Assembly: GCA_024345305.1 (NCBI GenBank)
Contig: BRON01000016.1
Coordinates: 620,001-684,000 of the forward strand
Direction: 5' to 3'
DNA length: 64,000 nucleotides
DNA from: Mrakia gelida
Taxonomy: Eukaryota > Basidiomycota > Tremellomycetes > Cystofilobasidiales > Mrakiaceae
The notes under the pieces are model-generated. The model did not search any database, was not told the DNA's origin, and saw only the letters and a program-made list of their open reading frames with translations. Position numbers and translations under genes: made by a program. This document shows, piece by piece, positions 46,048-56,468 of the stretch; positions within the stretch are counted from its first letter, which is position 1, and each line of letters begins with the position of its first letter.

Positions 46048-46722
46048 CTACGGCAACCCCACCCATCCCCCCATCCTCAGCTCTACCCTCCTCCCTTTGG
46101 GATCCCTAGGATCGAACGGCATCGGTGTATGCGTCCTCCTCAAGATCCCTACGACGGGCTCTCCCGCTCCGAGAGAGGACGCGTCGTCCCTCCTCTCGCT
46201 CTCCTCCTCGAGCGCGAATGGATCCTCCTCCTCTTCCTCGATGACGGGTGTGGAGGGCGGTGTTGAGTTTGTTGGGGAAGTTAAGGAGTGGGAGGAAGAG
46301 ACGAGGGAGGGTGTGGGTGGGTAGATGATGAGGTTGATGAGCGGGAGGGGACGAGAGGTTGGTTTGGGAGGGGAGGAGGTGGGTGTTGAAGAGGCTGAGG
46401 TGGAAGAGGTTTGAGGATCGTTTGAGGAGGAGGAGGTTGAGGAGGCGAGAGAGTTGGAGGTTGAGCGTCGTTTGAGGGAGAAGGAGCGTACGAGGGCGAC
46501 GCAGGGTGGAGTTGGGAGGTGGAAGGTAGATCGGGAAGAGGAGGAGGAGGGTTGCGAGCTTGAGCTTGAGCTCGAAGAGGAGGAGGAGAAGAGCATCGGT
46601 TCGGAGGGCGTTGGGGAGGGAATTGTGATGGTTTGGAGTGGGATGGGTGAGAGAGGAAGAAGAGGAAGGGAACAGGATCTCTTTGAGGTGGGTGGTGTTG
46701 GTGGAGGAGGAGAGAAGGGCAT
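46048..46722 (-). CDS. Small Ser-rich protein with C-terminal GGWVG motif, copy 1
   Basis: A single-exon frame of 224 residues. Residues 1-60 are Pro/Ser-rich (FSPPPPTPPTS), followed by a long Ser homopolymer and a basic patch (RSFSLKRRSTS). A short ordered strip RPLPLINLIIYPPTPS follows, then an acidic patch (VIEEEEEDPFALEEESERR) and the C-terminal VVGILRRTHTPMPFDPRDPK with RRVELRMGGWVGLP and stop at 46048. The LPLINL strip and the RRxTP...VELxxGGWVG end recur in the gene at 51419-51868, which argues that both are real proteins. The family is not recognised. The start lies only 19 bp from an outward-facing ATG at 46742. Confidence 0.55.
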   Translation of the reverse strand: MPFSPPPPTPPTSKRSCSLPLLPLSPIPLQTITIPSPTPSEPMLFSSSSSSSSSSSQPSSSSSRSTFHLPTPPCVALVRSFSLKRRSTSNSLASSTSSSSNDPQTSSTSASSTPTSSPPKPTSRPLPLINLIIYPPTPSLVSSSHSLTSPTNSTPPSTPVIEEEEEDPFALEEESERRDDASSLGAGEPVVGILRRTHTPMPFDPRDPKGRRVELRMGGWVGLP

Positions 46723-46741
46723 GATTTATAAAACAAAGCGG

Positions 46742-47228
46742 ATGAAGGAAGACCTCGACCGTCGCCGAGCTCACCTCGTAACCCTTCCCTTCAGCTTGTC
46801 ATCCGGCTTTCCATCTTCCATCTCTCCTTCTTTGCTTCGAAAATAGGCTCACGCTAAGATCTAGTCCGAGATCGAGAGCAGAGAAATGAAAATTTTGTTT
46901 GTCGTCACTTCAGACTGAGCCCAAACCTGACGCGTCTCCTTTGTTCGAGGCTGCCTCTGCTGAGTTCCTCCAACGCTCTCCTTCTGTCTCTCGTTTGAGA
47001 GGTCAGCTTCCTTCCCCACCTTACCTCGCGACCAATCGCTTCATTTACCTCCGCCATGTCGCACAAACCTTCAACCACCACTACGACCCAACTCCCTCCC
47101 TCTCCTGGAGCGAGTTCTTCAGCTCTTCGACCTCAAGTTTCAAGGATGAGAAGCAGGCGAGTGCTCCTTCCTCCTCCTCTCCTCATTTCCTTCTCGGCCG
47201 CCATTCGAACAGTCGGAGTAGGGGATGC
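46742..47228 (+). CDS. Possible gene or 5' exons of the VTT gene
   Basis: A first exon MKEDLDRRRAHL (46742-46777) can join, across a 136-nt intron, TEPKPDASPLFEAASAEFLQ at 46914. The frame then continues to ATNRFIYLRHVAQTFNHHYD and SLSWSEFFSSSTSSFKDEKQ, a stretch that looks like folded protein, up to a GTGAGA donor at 47229. The next acceptor (47418) joins in frame to RSFAVSPPSGMSEEDLLR, which contains the start I use for the VTT protein. So these exons may be the true N-terminus of the VTT protein, or a separate short gene ending at TAG near 47574. No family is recognised. Confidence 0.4.
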
Positions 47229-47446
47229 CGTGAGAGACAGGAAGGTCTAGCTCGGAGAGAAGGTCGAGCTCTGTGGAAGAGATCGAGATCTTCAGAGTGA
47301 AGATTTTCCAGTGGTAGCAGAGGAAGGAAGGAAGGGAAGGTGGGAGTGAGCTCGTCAGCTCGACCCTATCGACGAAGGAGGGAGGACGCAAGCTCATCGA
47401 GCTCCTTGCTTGTCCAGGCTCGTTCGCCGTCTCTCCCCCTTCTGGA

Positions 47447-50200
47447 ATGAGCGAGGAAGACCTTCTTCGCTCGTCTTCCTCCTCTGTCAACTATCAAACG
47501 ATCTTTCCTTTTGACAAGCTGTCTGAGTCGTCCCACCACGAACCTCCCCTCCTCCTCTCGCTTCTTCCTCGCTAGTCCTCTTCCCCTTCACGGCTTCTCC
47601 ATCTTCCAAACTCGCATGCGTCTTGACCTCCAACGTCCATGATCTCCTTCCTAACACCTCTATCCCCTCCTTCCCTCCTCTTCTCTCTCTACAGAGGTCG
47701 GTCCATCACCTCTACGGATCCAGCAGTCAGCGTGCTCCCTCCCTCCTCAGCCTTCGGTCCCCTTCCTTCAACTTCATCGTCCAACAACCCCTCCAACTCA
47801 TCCCCAAACCTCCTCCCATCCCAGCAAGGTCCCTACCGGAATAGAGCCCCTACCCTCTCTCTCGCTCTTCCTACCTCCCAGCTCTCCACCGTCCTCGAAC
47901 CAGATACCCCCGACAAACCCTTTGGCCCCAGCCACGACGGTCGACTTCCTGGCCCTTCGGCCTCGCTTACGGCTGGGATCGTGGAAGGAGTCAGGTCGAG
48001 GAGTTCAAGTGTAGGGCAGCTAGCAAGGGGAGCTTCGTCGATAGTCGTCAACGGAGAAGTCACCTCGCCAGGTGCAGAAGGAGGAGCTCAGCAGAGCCGA
48101 GGGGAGACGTCAGCATCAGGTCGAGTTTCCATGTCGAACGAACGTCCCTCTTCCTCGTTAGGAATATCGTCGTCCTCCTCGTCGGTGGGACCAGGAACAG
48201 CAGGATGGGCTCCAGCGGAGAGGATCCTCCATGGATCAGCAGGACGAGCTCTCGGCGGTCGAGTGGAAGAGCTCTTCAGGTCGTCTACCTCGGCTGGGAA
48301 GTCGAGGGAGCCTTACTCTCCGACGACGCCAGCGGCTGCTGCTCGACGTTGGGCTGGAGAGAGGACCTCAAGGGACTCGTTCTCGGACGAGGAGGAAGGA
48401 AGGTCGTACGCCAACCGAGGAGGAAACGGAGGAGAGGACGAGTACTACTTCGACGAGGAGGATGGAGCGTCGCTCGATGGATCCCAAGCAGGCTCGGAAT
48501 CGTCCCTCAACATCAAACTCCACAGCTCACAGATCTACCTACCACTTCCCTACCAACCTCAACGACGTCCCACCCTCACCTTCACTGCTCCTCCACCGAA
48601 TCGCCATCAGCACACTCCTCCACACTCGATATCGGACTCCCCAGTCTCGTTCTCCCCGACCGACCCTTCGGCCTACTTCTACCCCATGACTTCGAGTCTT
48701 CCAACACCAGCCCTCTCGAGCGCGAGCCTCAGTGCATACAACCTTCTCATGCCGGAGGAGGAAACGGTGGTGGTGACGACGACTGCGAGAGGAGGAGGGA
48801 GGGTGACGGGAGCTGAGATCGCGAGCTTAGCGAGAGGGATGATCCCGACCCTCGTAGGGATCGTGCTCTGCTTTGTCGCGAGTTTGGGTCTGGTGGTGAT
48901 GTTGTTGACCTCTCTGCCGATGTGAGTACCTTCTGCTTTGAAGTTCTACGCGTCGTTCTTTTGCTGAAGGTCGAGCTGACTCGTTCGCTTCGTCGCGCTT
49001 TGTTCTCGTTCAGCCCTCCCTCGCTTCAAGCCTCTCTCCCCAAATCCGCCTCGGATATTCGACTCCTCTCCTCCTCGATAACAGACTATATGGGAGACTC
49101 GCGAGCTGGACTGCTTCACACTCTCGTCGCGCTGGGAATTACTGGAGTTTGGACTCACGCTTGGAGCGTACCCGGTTCGGTCGTTCTCGTGAGTTTTAGC
49201 TTTCCCTACTTCTTCCTTCCCTTCTCTCGCCTAGATACTAACCTCTTCTCGCTCTCGCAGAACATCCTCATCGGCGCTCTCCTCCCTTCCATCCCCGCCG
49301 TCCTCTTCCTCACCATGACCACGACCGTCGGAGGTCTCTGCTCGTACCTCCTCTCTCGACCTCTCTCGCCCATCATCACCCTCCTCTTCCCCACTCAACT
49401 CGCCATCGTCCGATCCTCTATCGCTTCAGGAGGAGCTCAGGGAGCTTGGAGGAAGCTGCTGGTCATGCGAGCGACGGGTTTGGTCCCTTGGAGTGGAATG
49501 AACGTCGCGTGCGGAGTTGTTGGAGTTCGATGGCAGGTCTTCTGTGCTACGTTCGCTGCTGGGAGTCTGAGTTGGAACGTGAGTCAGATTTCTCTCCTTG
49601 CTACCCTCGCATTTGAGTACTGACCTTCGTCTCGCCCTCGTCTCTCAGTACGTCACGTCCCAAATCGGTTCGATCCTCATGCGAATCTCGTCCTCTCCTC
49701 TCAACACTTCCCTCACCAACCCCACCACCATCCTACCCGACCACCCATCCTTCCCTCTCACCGACGCAGCCTCGACTTCCGGTACCCTCCCACCCTCCGA
49801 GTCCCTCACCTCCCTCCTTCGCGACCCAACCCTCATCGCCAAACTCGTCGGTCTCTCCATCCTCACCCTCCTCCCTCTCCTCCTCAAACCCAAAACGACC
49901 GTCGTCCAAACCATCGACGGAGAAGTCACCACCACCTCCCCGCCCACTCAGAACCCATGGCTCGGAGTCTGGATCGGGATGCTGCGAGGTGGAGGATCGA
50001 GATTGATCGGGCAGACGAAGAGGTTCAGCGGGAAGGGCTTGCAGTTGGGTCGAGAGGGTTGGAGTGGATTGCTCGAGGTTGGCGGGTGGGGAACGGGATG
50101 GAAGAACAACGGGATCGCGAATGGGAGTGTGAATGGAGGGAGGAGAGGGAGTGACGAGGAGGTGGAGATGAGGGAGGGGTTGCTGAATGGGAGGCAGTAG
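47447..50200 (+). CDS. VTT-domain (TVP38/TMEM41/DedA-like) membrane protein
   Basis: Exons 47447-47529, 47695-48921, 49014-49188, 49261-49578 and 49649-50200 give 784 residues. The first 400 are disordered, Ser/Pro-rich (STSSSNNPSNSSPNLLPSQQ). A first span reads MIPTLVGIVLCFVASLGLVV. The VTT core follows: WSVPGSVVLNILIGALLPSI, VLFLTMTTTVGGLCSYLLSR, RATGLVPWSGMNVACGVVGV and VFCATFAAGSLSWNYVTSQI, in the order seen in TVP38/TMEM41 proteins with re-entrant loops. A further span LVGLSILTLLPLLLK and a charged tail end at 50200. Family members act in Golgi, ER or autophagy membranes as lipid scramblases; the location here is unknown. The N-terminus is uncertain: the weak donor at 47530 (GTCCCA) needs checking, and an ATG at 47639 is an alternative. 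Confidence 0.8.
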
Positions 50201-51418
50201 ACGAGACGACGACGACGACGCGACGAACGAAGACCCACAGGTCCCTCATCCGACACACCACGGGAGACGATAAACGACTACATACAACTCACTACACTCC
50301 ATCCATTATCTACTGTATCAACAAGCTTAACTCCTTTTTCCCTCCCTCTCCCTTGCCCTTTGCTTTCCTTTTGCTGTCGCTTTGCTCTCGTCCTGGTCGA
50401 CGGTCGCTCTCCTTTCTCTACTTACATCTTCCTCTTAATCTTTACTCTCGCTCTTTCTTGGATTCACTCCCCATACATACTTGATCGTTCGATCGATCGG
50501 TTTCTCTGGTAGACGACGATAGGCTCTCGTTTCCTCGTTTTGTTTTCAGTGCTTCGTTCGAGCTGCTTATCTCCTTTACTTACTGTAGTCTTTTTGATGG
50601 GGCTGGGTTGACACGAAGACGAGCTACGATTGATGTGTGCTCGGATGACTAGACTGGCGTGGTGCGGAAGAGAGAAGAGAGGAAAACGAGAGGGACGAAC
50701 GGCGACGCGTTGAGTTCGAGCTCGACCTTTTGAGTCGGCGAGGAAACTCCCGAGTTAGTCGTCGTGGTTGCAGAACAGCCACGGCATAGCACCTCCCGAT
50801 CAGAGAACGGAGACGGAAACGGAGAAGGGATGAAGGGGCATTCGGAGGGCGAGAGAGAGGACGCGTCGAATCGAGTCTCACTCCGGCCGCCTCGCTCGAC
50901 TTCGTTTCTCGTCACTCGTTTTTTCTTCAAAGGCCTGGCCCCCTTGAAATTTTCACACATACCCCGCGTCCACGTTTGATCCCTCTTTCGTACGTGATAA
51001 ATCCTAGGGCGTCTGCTTGAGATCTCGAACTCGCCTTACACATGCGAAAGAAAGGGCTGACTGAGCTCGAGGGGAATGCTCGTTCAGCCCTCCCCTCTTC
51101 GTTCAGCTTTTCCTCTCGTCTCGATGCAGTTTTATCACCTCTGCTTCTCGGAGATGGAAGATTCGATGCTTCTGTACACTCTGGCCGCTCTCCGGAGGCA
51201 AGGAAGCTTTTCGGCCTCCAGAGAACGGGGGCTTCAAATCGTCGCGGCGGTGGCCTTTTCCTCGCTCGCCCGTCCTCGGCCATGGCTGCCTCACCACGCC
51301 GACTCGCTTGATAAATCCTGCTGGAACGCCCGAATCTCCCTTCTCCCCATCAACCACCATCATCCCAAGCTCTACTTCTTTTTCTCTCCAAACCAACTCT
51401 TAATCCCTCTCAGCAACC
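50201..51418. other. Long intergenic region, no supported gene
   Basis: Begins with the VTT 3' flank, which contains two TACTGTA heptamers (50311-50317 and 50581-50587) and T-rich runs. A minus-strand frame at 50960-50649 (MCENFKGARPLKKKRVTRNE...) is open but has no motif or splice support. The stretch before 51419 should be the promoter of the Ser-rich gene. Confidence 0.3.
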
Positions 51419-51868
51419 ATGCTCTCCCTCACTCGATCCACCTCTCCTCCTCGCTCCTCCTCCCCCGAGCTCGAGCTCACCAACTTCTCCTCCTCCTCCC
51501 GCTCTTCCTCCTCCCGCTTCTGCCCTTCCACCACCCTCTCCTCCCTCCTCAGCAAACACTCTCTCCCCCTCTCTCGATCCTCATCCAACTCCTCCTCCAA
51601 ATCCAACTGCTCAACCTTCTCCTCAACTTCATCAACCTTCAGCTCGGCCGCCTCAACTCCATCCTCCTCCCCTCGACTCCCTCTCATCAACCTCGTCGTC
51701 CTCTCCGACACTCCCCCTCTTCGACGAGTCACCCCCAAGAGCACTGGATCATCGTCGAGGCCCAAGATGCAAAGGAGGGATACCCCAGCCTACAGGAACC
51801 CGAGGGAGGGAGGAGGGGAGGTCGAGTTGAAGGTCGGAGGATGGGTTGGGGTCTTCGAGGAAGCTTAG
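51419..51868 (+). CDS. Small Ser-rich protein with C-terminal GGWVG motif, copy 2
   Basis: A single-exon frame of 149 residues: Ser-rich first two thirds (MLSLTRSTSPPRSSSPELEL, then [11 protein letters not shown]), a strip SPRLPLINLVVLSDTPPLRR, a basic patch PKMQRRDTPAYRNPRE and the end GEVELKVGGWVGVFEEA. The LPLINL strip, the RRxTP motif and the VELxxGGWVG end match the gene at 46048-46722 in the same order. Spacing differs, as expected for diverged paralogues. Ser stretches suggest phosphorylation or disorder. No family is recognised and no membrane or signal sequence is seen. Confidence 0.55.
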   Translation: MLSLTRSTSPPRSSSPELELTNFSSSSRSSSSRFCPSTTLSSLLSKHSLPLSRSSSNSSSKSNCSTFSSTSSTFSSAASTPSSSPRLPLINLVVLSDTPPLRRVTPKSTGSSSRPKMQRRDTPAYRNPREGGGEVELKVGGWVGVFEEA

Positions 51869-52592
51869 GGAGGATCAGGATCAGCTTCTCTCTCGGATAG
51901 GGAGGAAAGTAACATCATCATCAACATCAACATCATCGAACGTCAACAAATCGGATCCGGAACCATCACTCCTCATCCTCGTCGTTCATCGATTCGCCGT
52001 CGGAACGTCCACGTCGTCGTCGGTTCGGACTCGCCCTCGTCGCTTTGAGGTCCAACCTGGGAGGCTTCGAGCCAGTGATCTACTACCTTAGTTTTATGTT
52101 CGCGTCTACAATAGGTCTGCTGGGTTGGGAGGAGGTTTGGGCGGAGGGGGGCGGAGCGAGTCGACGGGTTTCTCTTCGTTTCTATGGCTCGATTATCTAA
52201 TTTTCTCTCAGCTTAGCCTTCATCGTGACTATATAATCTCTGAAACTCTCCAGCGAACTTGTTCAACCATCTCAGCGAGCCTTCAGGAGACGAAAGGAAG
52301 TGAAGACGACCTCACAGAGCTCGACGCGTCGAGCGACTCGAGTTCGCTCCCTTCTTGCCGGTCGAGGGAAAGAGAGAGAGTCCGAAACGGAGAGCGAACT
52401 GAATGACGGTTCATAAGTATAAGACCTAAGCAAGAGAGCAAGAGTGGAACGTAAACGCGAAAGAACCCAAATGAAAACAACGCGTCGAGCTGGAGGGAAG
52501 CGAGCGAGGAAAGATCAGCTCGAGTTCTGAGCTTTCACCAGCAGAACACAAAGAACGAAGAGAAAGAGAACGCTCACCTTTCATACTACCAT
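51869..52592. other. Intergenic, no supported gene
   Basis: The 3' flanks of the Ser-rich gene and of the Thr/Ser-repeat membrane protein, which converge here. It includes an ATCATCATCAACATCAACATCATC trinucleotide-type run near 51913-51940 and a GACGCGTC at 52324-52331. Confidence 0.3.
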
Positions 52593-54561
52593 CTAATCAT
52601 CGATCAATCTCCCATACTGATCCCTCTCCTCCGGTCGATCGAGGAAAGGCGACGTTTCCTGATTCTCCTCGTCCCCTGACCGTCTTCGTCTGAAGGGGAA
52701 AGCGGCGGTCCCCCACTGCTCGCCACCCGAGACTGCTGATCCTCCTCCAGCAGCGCCAGCTCCAGATCCGAAGACGGGTGCGTTCGGTTGAGTTGGGATT
52801 GCTTGGTAGACGGGTCCGTTGGCTGACCAGCTCGCTCCCATCGAGGTTGCTTGGTTCGGAGTCTGAGAGAGGTACTCAAATTTAACGAAGAGAGAGAGGT
52901 CAGTGACGCGTCGCTGTTATGGCGAGGAGGAAGGGTAAAGAAGAAGGGAGAGAACGACGCGTACCGAAGCCATCCCCGTCTGCGACGCCGAAGTCGCTCC
53001 TCCAGCAGTCCCACCAGCAGCACCTCCAGCTCCAGCCCCAGTAGCAGCTCCGATTCCTAACCCCGTCGCAGCTCCAAAGATCAAACCCTTCGCAACCAGC
53101 ACGCCCAGCGTGACGAGCGCCGCTGCTCCTGCGATGGATCCGACGGCGACGCCTGCTTTTTGAGCTCCAGATAGGCTTGTTGCGGTGTTGACGAGAGCGG
53201 CAGCGGCTATGAGGCTGGCCTCGGCTGAAGAGACTGAGGTAGGGTCCGGCGTTGGGGGGAGAGAGACGGGAAGGGTGGTAAAGATGAGGGAGGAGAAGAC
53301 GACCGACTCCGAGTTGGTCGAGAGGAGGAGGGAGGAGACAAGTGTTGCTGAGGCAGATGGAGTCTCGGTTGAAAATTCGAGGGTGGAGGTGAGGGTGATG
53401 GGAGTCGAGAAGATCTGCGTCGACTCGACGATCTGAGAGTCCGAGTTGGTGAAAGTGACGACCTCGGAGCCGGCGAAGGCGAAGAGCGAGATGGTGGGTT
53501 CTGCCGTAGATGTGATTGATCCTTCGCTGTTAATCGAAGAGAGAAAAGTGTCAGACGCGTTCTCGATTCCAAAGAGTGAAGAACGGAATGGAACGAACGA
53601 GGAGGTTTCCGCCGTCGAGGTCGCTGAGATCGAGGAGCTCGAGTCGATTGTCCTGGATTTGATATGAGAAAGGAATGAGTCAGCACGAGATCAAAAAGGC
53701 AGAACACTCAAAGTAACTGACGTTGAGATCTCGGAGGACGTAAGGAGACTGGCGTCGAAGAAGAAGAGGAGAAGTCAGCCCACGAGTTGATTCCGTCGAT
53801 GTGTCTAGACGTTCCGACTTCAGATCGACTCAAGAGCTGCTGGCCTCAGTCGAGACAGGTAAAAATGAGGTTACGGACCTCGCAGACTTAGAGGAGGGCG
53901 CCTGGCTACTCGAAATGCTGATCGAAGTCGAGGAGGGAGTCGAAGTGGCGCTGTCCGTGATCCGCGAGCTCGTAACGGACGACGATGAGAAGGGATCCGA
54001 CGTGGCACCGATGATCGAGGTCGCTGAAGTTGGACGAGCCCTGCAAAGGTAAGTCAAACTCTCAGCGACGAAGAAACGAACAAGAAACGTCGAGGATGCG
54101 ACGCTCGTGGTTTTGAAGCAGGGAAGAACTTACGAAGAGGTCTCGGAGGTCGAGGTCGAGGTCGAGGTTAAAGTGGAAGTAGAAGTAGAGGTAGACGTCG
54201 AAGTGGAGGTTGAAGTTGAGGTTGAAGTTGAGGTTGAGGTAGAGGTAGAGGAGGTGATCCACCAGCTGGACGTGAACCAATCGTACCTGGTTCCGCCGCC
54301 GTAGTACATGCTTGAAGTGATCAGATCGAAGCTGGTGATGTCGTCGAAATATATGAAGGAGGTCGAAGTGATGATCGTGCTGGTGATGGAGGAGCTCGAG
54401 TTTCCCTGACTGCAAGAAGAAAGGGAACAGAAGGCTGGATTAGCTCGAACTTCGAGGGAGAAGAGATCAGGAAGTACTGACTGTGCGAGTCCATAGCCCG
54501 AGGCAGATGATGCACACACGAGAGTGCCGACGAGGATCAAGAGGATGTGGGTCGACGACAT
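52593..54561 (-). CDS. Single-pass, Thr/Ser-repeat cell-surface protein
   Basis: Start ATG at 54561. The N-terminus MSSTHILLILVGTLVCASSA is a good signal peptide. The next exons give NPAFCSLSSCSQGNSSSSIT and a Tyr/Trp-containing strip (SSMYYGGGTRYDWFTSSWWI), then a run of alternating Thr-Ser dipeptides encoded by the repeat at 54140-54255, then more Ser/Thr-rich exons. Near the C-terminus, AGVAVGSIAGAAALVTLGVL and the following Gly/Ala-rich residues form a membrane span. The cytosolic tail has FPFRRRRSGDEENQETSPFL and ends DQYGRLIDD at 52593. The plan (signal, O-mannosylated stalk, one span, short tail) is that of fungal wall-stress sensors or mucins such as Mid2/Wsc proteins. There is no WSC Cys domain. 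The exact exon joins in the Ser/Thr part are approximate. Confidence 0.7.
54140..54255 (+). repeat. Imperfect 6-bp repeat coding Thr-Ser dipeptides
   Basis: About 19 units of the form GARGTN, with third-base variation (GAGGTC, GAGGTT, GAAGTA, GAAGTG). On the minus strand it encodes the Thr-Ser run of the surface protein. Variation is mostly at positions that keep Thr and Ser, so selection for the peptide is likely. Confidence 0.8.
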
Positions 54562-55167
54562 GGCGGTTGGAGAGGACGAAGAGCGAAGCGAAGAAAGAGG
54601 GAACAGGTTTGAGGGATAGCTTCTCGAAGTCTTGGCTTTGAAAAGGCTCTTTTGGGAACTTTGGGCTTCGTGAATATGGCGAAACCTGCGAGACATCGAG
54701 TCAAACCGAAGACGGGAAGAGGCGCGAGTCAGCAAAACCGAACGACGGCGCGTCAACTGCCTCCTCCTCGTCCTTCTCGTTTTCATATTCAGAACGAGCT
54801 GGACTCACCAAAGCATCTGCTTCGAAGCTCGAAGGCTCAGATGAAGATTTGCGGGCCTAAAGAGAAGGGAAGCTGGGAGCCGAACGCTTTGAGACGAGCG
54901 ATCCACGAAGGTTGGGAAGGGAAGACGAAGAGGCGTCTCGGGTGGTTCGGGAGAGAGAGGCAGGTCTCGTAGATTGACGATCGATTGGGAAGGAGAATAT
55001 ACAACTCACATCAAGTGGAAGATAAACACTGGCTCGAAGCTGTTCCTGGTGGAATTGCAGGCCCCGAAAGACGAGGAGGAGAGAAGGAGCTGAAAGGTCG
55101 TGAGCTCTGTCGGAGGGAGAGGAGAGAAAAAGAGGTCAAGGGAGTCGCTGCAAAGCTTCTCGTAAGC
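54562..55167. other. Intergenic, no supported gene
   Basis: Lies between the start of the surface-protein gene and the stop of the 152-residue gene, both on the minus strand. A plus-strand frame (54652-54972) is basic and low in complexity, and is not called. Confidence 0.3.
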
Positions 55168-55894
55168 TCAAACTCGGGGTTCTAGACGAACAAGGACGTA
55201 TTGAAAGATACGACAGTGCTTCGAGGATCCTGTGGGAGAGGAAACGGAGGAACGAGGGTCAGGGAAGAAGGGCAGGAAGGAGCGAGATGAGGTCGACCTC
55301 GAGCTGGAGAGAAGAAAGTACGAGGAGGAGGACGTCGTCCTCTCACCTTCGATCCAGAAGGTGAGCTCGTATGCATGCTACAGATACGTATGAAGAGATG
55401 TAAGACTCACAGGTCTGTATCGCTCGAGAGCGAAGGGAAGGAAGCGGGCGTTGGTCTCCTCGTTCGACCTCACGATCTCCTCCAGCTTGACTCTTGCTCG
55501 ACCCGCCCGAGAAGGGCAAAGGATGAGAGAAGGAACTACGTTTGCGAGCGAGGCATAGACTGGGTCGGAATAGAGGGCCTCTTCGACGAGCGAAGAGGGC
55601 TGGAGAAGGAAGGAGAAGAAGGGAAGGGACGAGGTCGAAGTTGAAGGTCAGCTCGAGAGCTCCTTCCTTCGACGGAAAGAGGCGAGTTTCTGCCCCCGAG
55701 GAATAGTTTCAAAGGACTGGAATCCTGTCCTGGGATCCAGAAGCCATGTCACTATCGATTCGTGCCAGATTTACTTCCTTCTGATACAACTCGGGAGCGA
55801 AGACAGCCGAGAGAAAAGAGCTCGTCCTCGCTCTCGCGTCTGCCTTCTTCTCATTCAGAGACCCGCCGAGATCATCGAGAAGATTCTCCGTCAT
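55168..55894 (-). CDS. Unrecognised 152-residue protein
   Basis: Four exons join exactly in frame: 55894-55718, 55599-55411, 55377-55347 (31 nt) and 55229-55168. The product starts MTENLLDDLGGSLNEKKADA and continues with RTSSFLSAVFAPELYQKEVN, SSLVEEALYSDPVYASLANV, VPSLILCPSRAG, RARVKLEEIVRSNEETNARF, HAYELTFWIEG and a C-terminal SSKHCRIFQYVLVRLEPRV. Introns have the window's usual branch point (GAGCTGACC in the first). The donor of the first (GTCCTT) is weak. The protein looks globular, without signal peptide or membrane span. I do not recognise a family. Its ATG is 21 bp from that of MYND copy E, which reads the other way. Confidence 0.6.
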
Positions 55895-55915
55895 CTGGCA
55901 CCTTTCTTCATAACC

Positions 55916-56468
55916 ATGCTTGTTGGCCTCGTATACTCCCTCCCCCCGACTTTCCCTTTCCCATCTCTTGAAGAGAAAGGTCGACGCGACTTCATCCGCA
56001 TCGTCGGCTCCCTTCGTCGAAACAGAGGGATGGGAGACGACGAGATGATCCTGTTGGAGTCGTTCGCTCGAGGAAGTACGAAGGTCAAGGGTGAAGAGGA
56101 TAGAAAAGAGGCGCCTGGCCTAATTTGGTGGACGTGTGAGTTGCAGGGCGTCGAAGAGACGGAGGGTTCGGTGCAGTGTGTCGAGCGAGAACGAGGGCAG
56201 GAGATGGATGCTTGTAGTCGAGTGAGTCGTGATCTGTCTTTCACCGCCTGCCATACTCCGCTTATGTTGACGTCCCTCCCTTTCTCGTCTAGTGCTTGAG
56301 CGTTCGATACTGCTCGACGGGTCCGTCACGTCGCACTTTCCTCCCTTTCCCTCTCTCGATTTTCGACGTGGATCTGACGTCCGCATCTTCCATTCCTTCT
56401 TCTCACCAGAACACCAAAAACTCGACTGGAAGAGACACAAGCCTCACTGCTTCAAGCCGGGCTGGTGA
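55916..56468 (+). CDS. MYND-type zinc-finger protein, short copy E
   Basis: Exons 55916-56221, 56293-56320 (28 nt) and 56410-56468 (59 nt) give 130 residues, much shorter than copies A and B. The N-terminus MLVGLVYSLPPTFPFPSLEE is not recognised; then come GLIWWTCELQGVEETEGSVQ, CVERERGQEMDACSR, CLSVRYCSTE and HQKLDWKRHKPHCFKPGW. The finger is complete with the His substitution. The frame is open upstream of the ATG (PAEIIEKILRHLAPFF), so the true protein may be longer, but that stretch overlaps the minus-strand gene at 55168-55894. After the stop, an intron-like GTGAGTTT...CACCCAG segment (56511 to about 56610) leads to another open stretch (SLYKFVDRWFVSSTLR), parallel to the situation after copy C. 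Confidence 0.7.

Noticed and set aside
54107..54304. Plus-strand Glu-Val repeat protein over the hexamer repeat
   Set aside because: It is the antisense reading of the Thr-Ser stalk; the minus-strand gene has a signal peptide, splice sites and membrane span.
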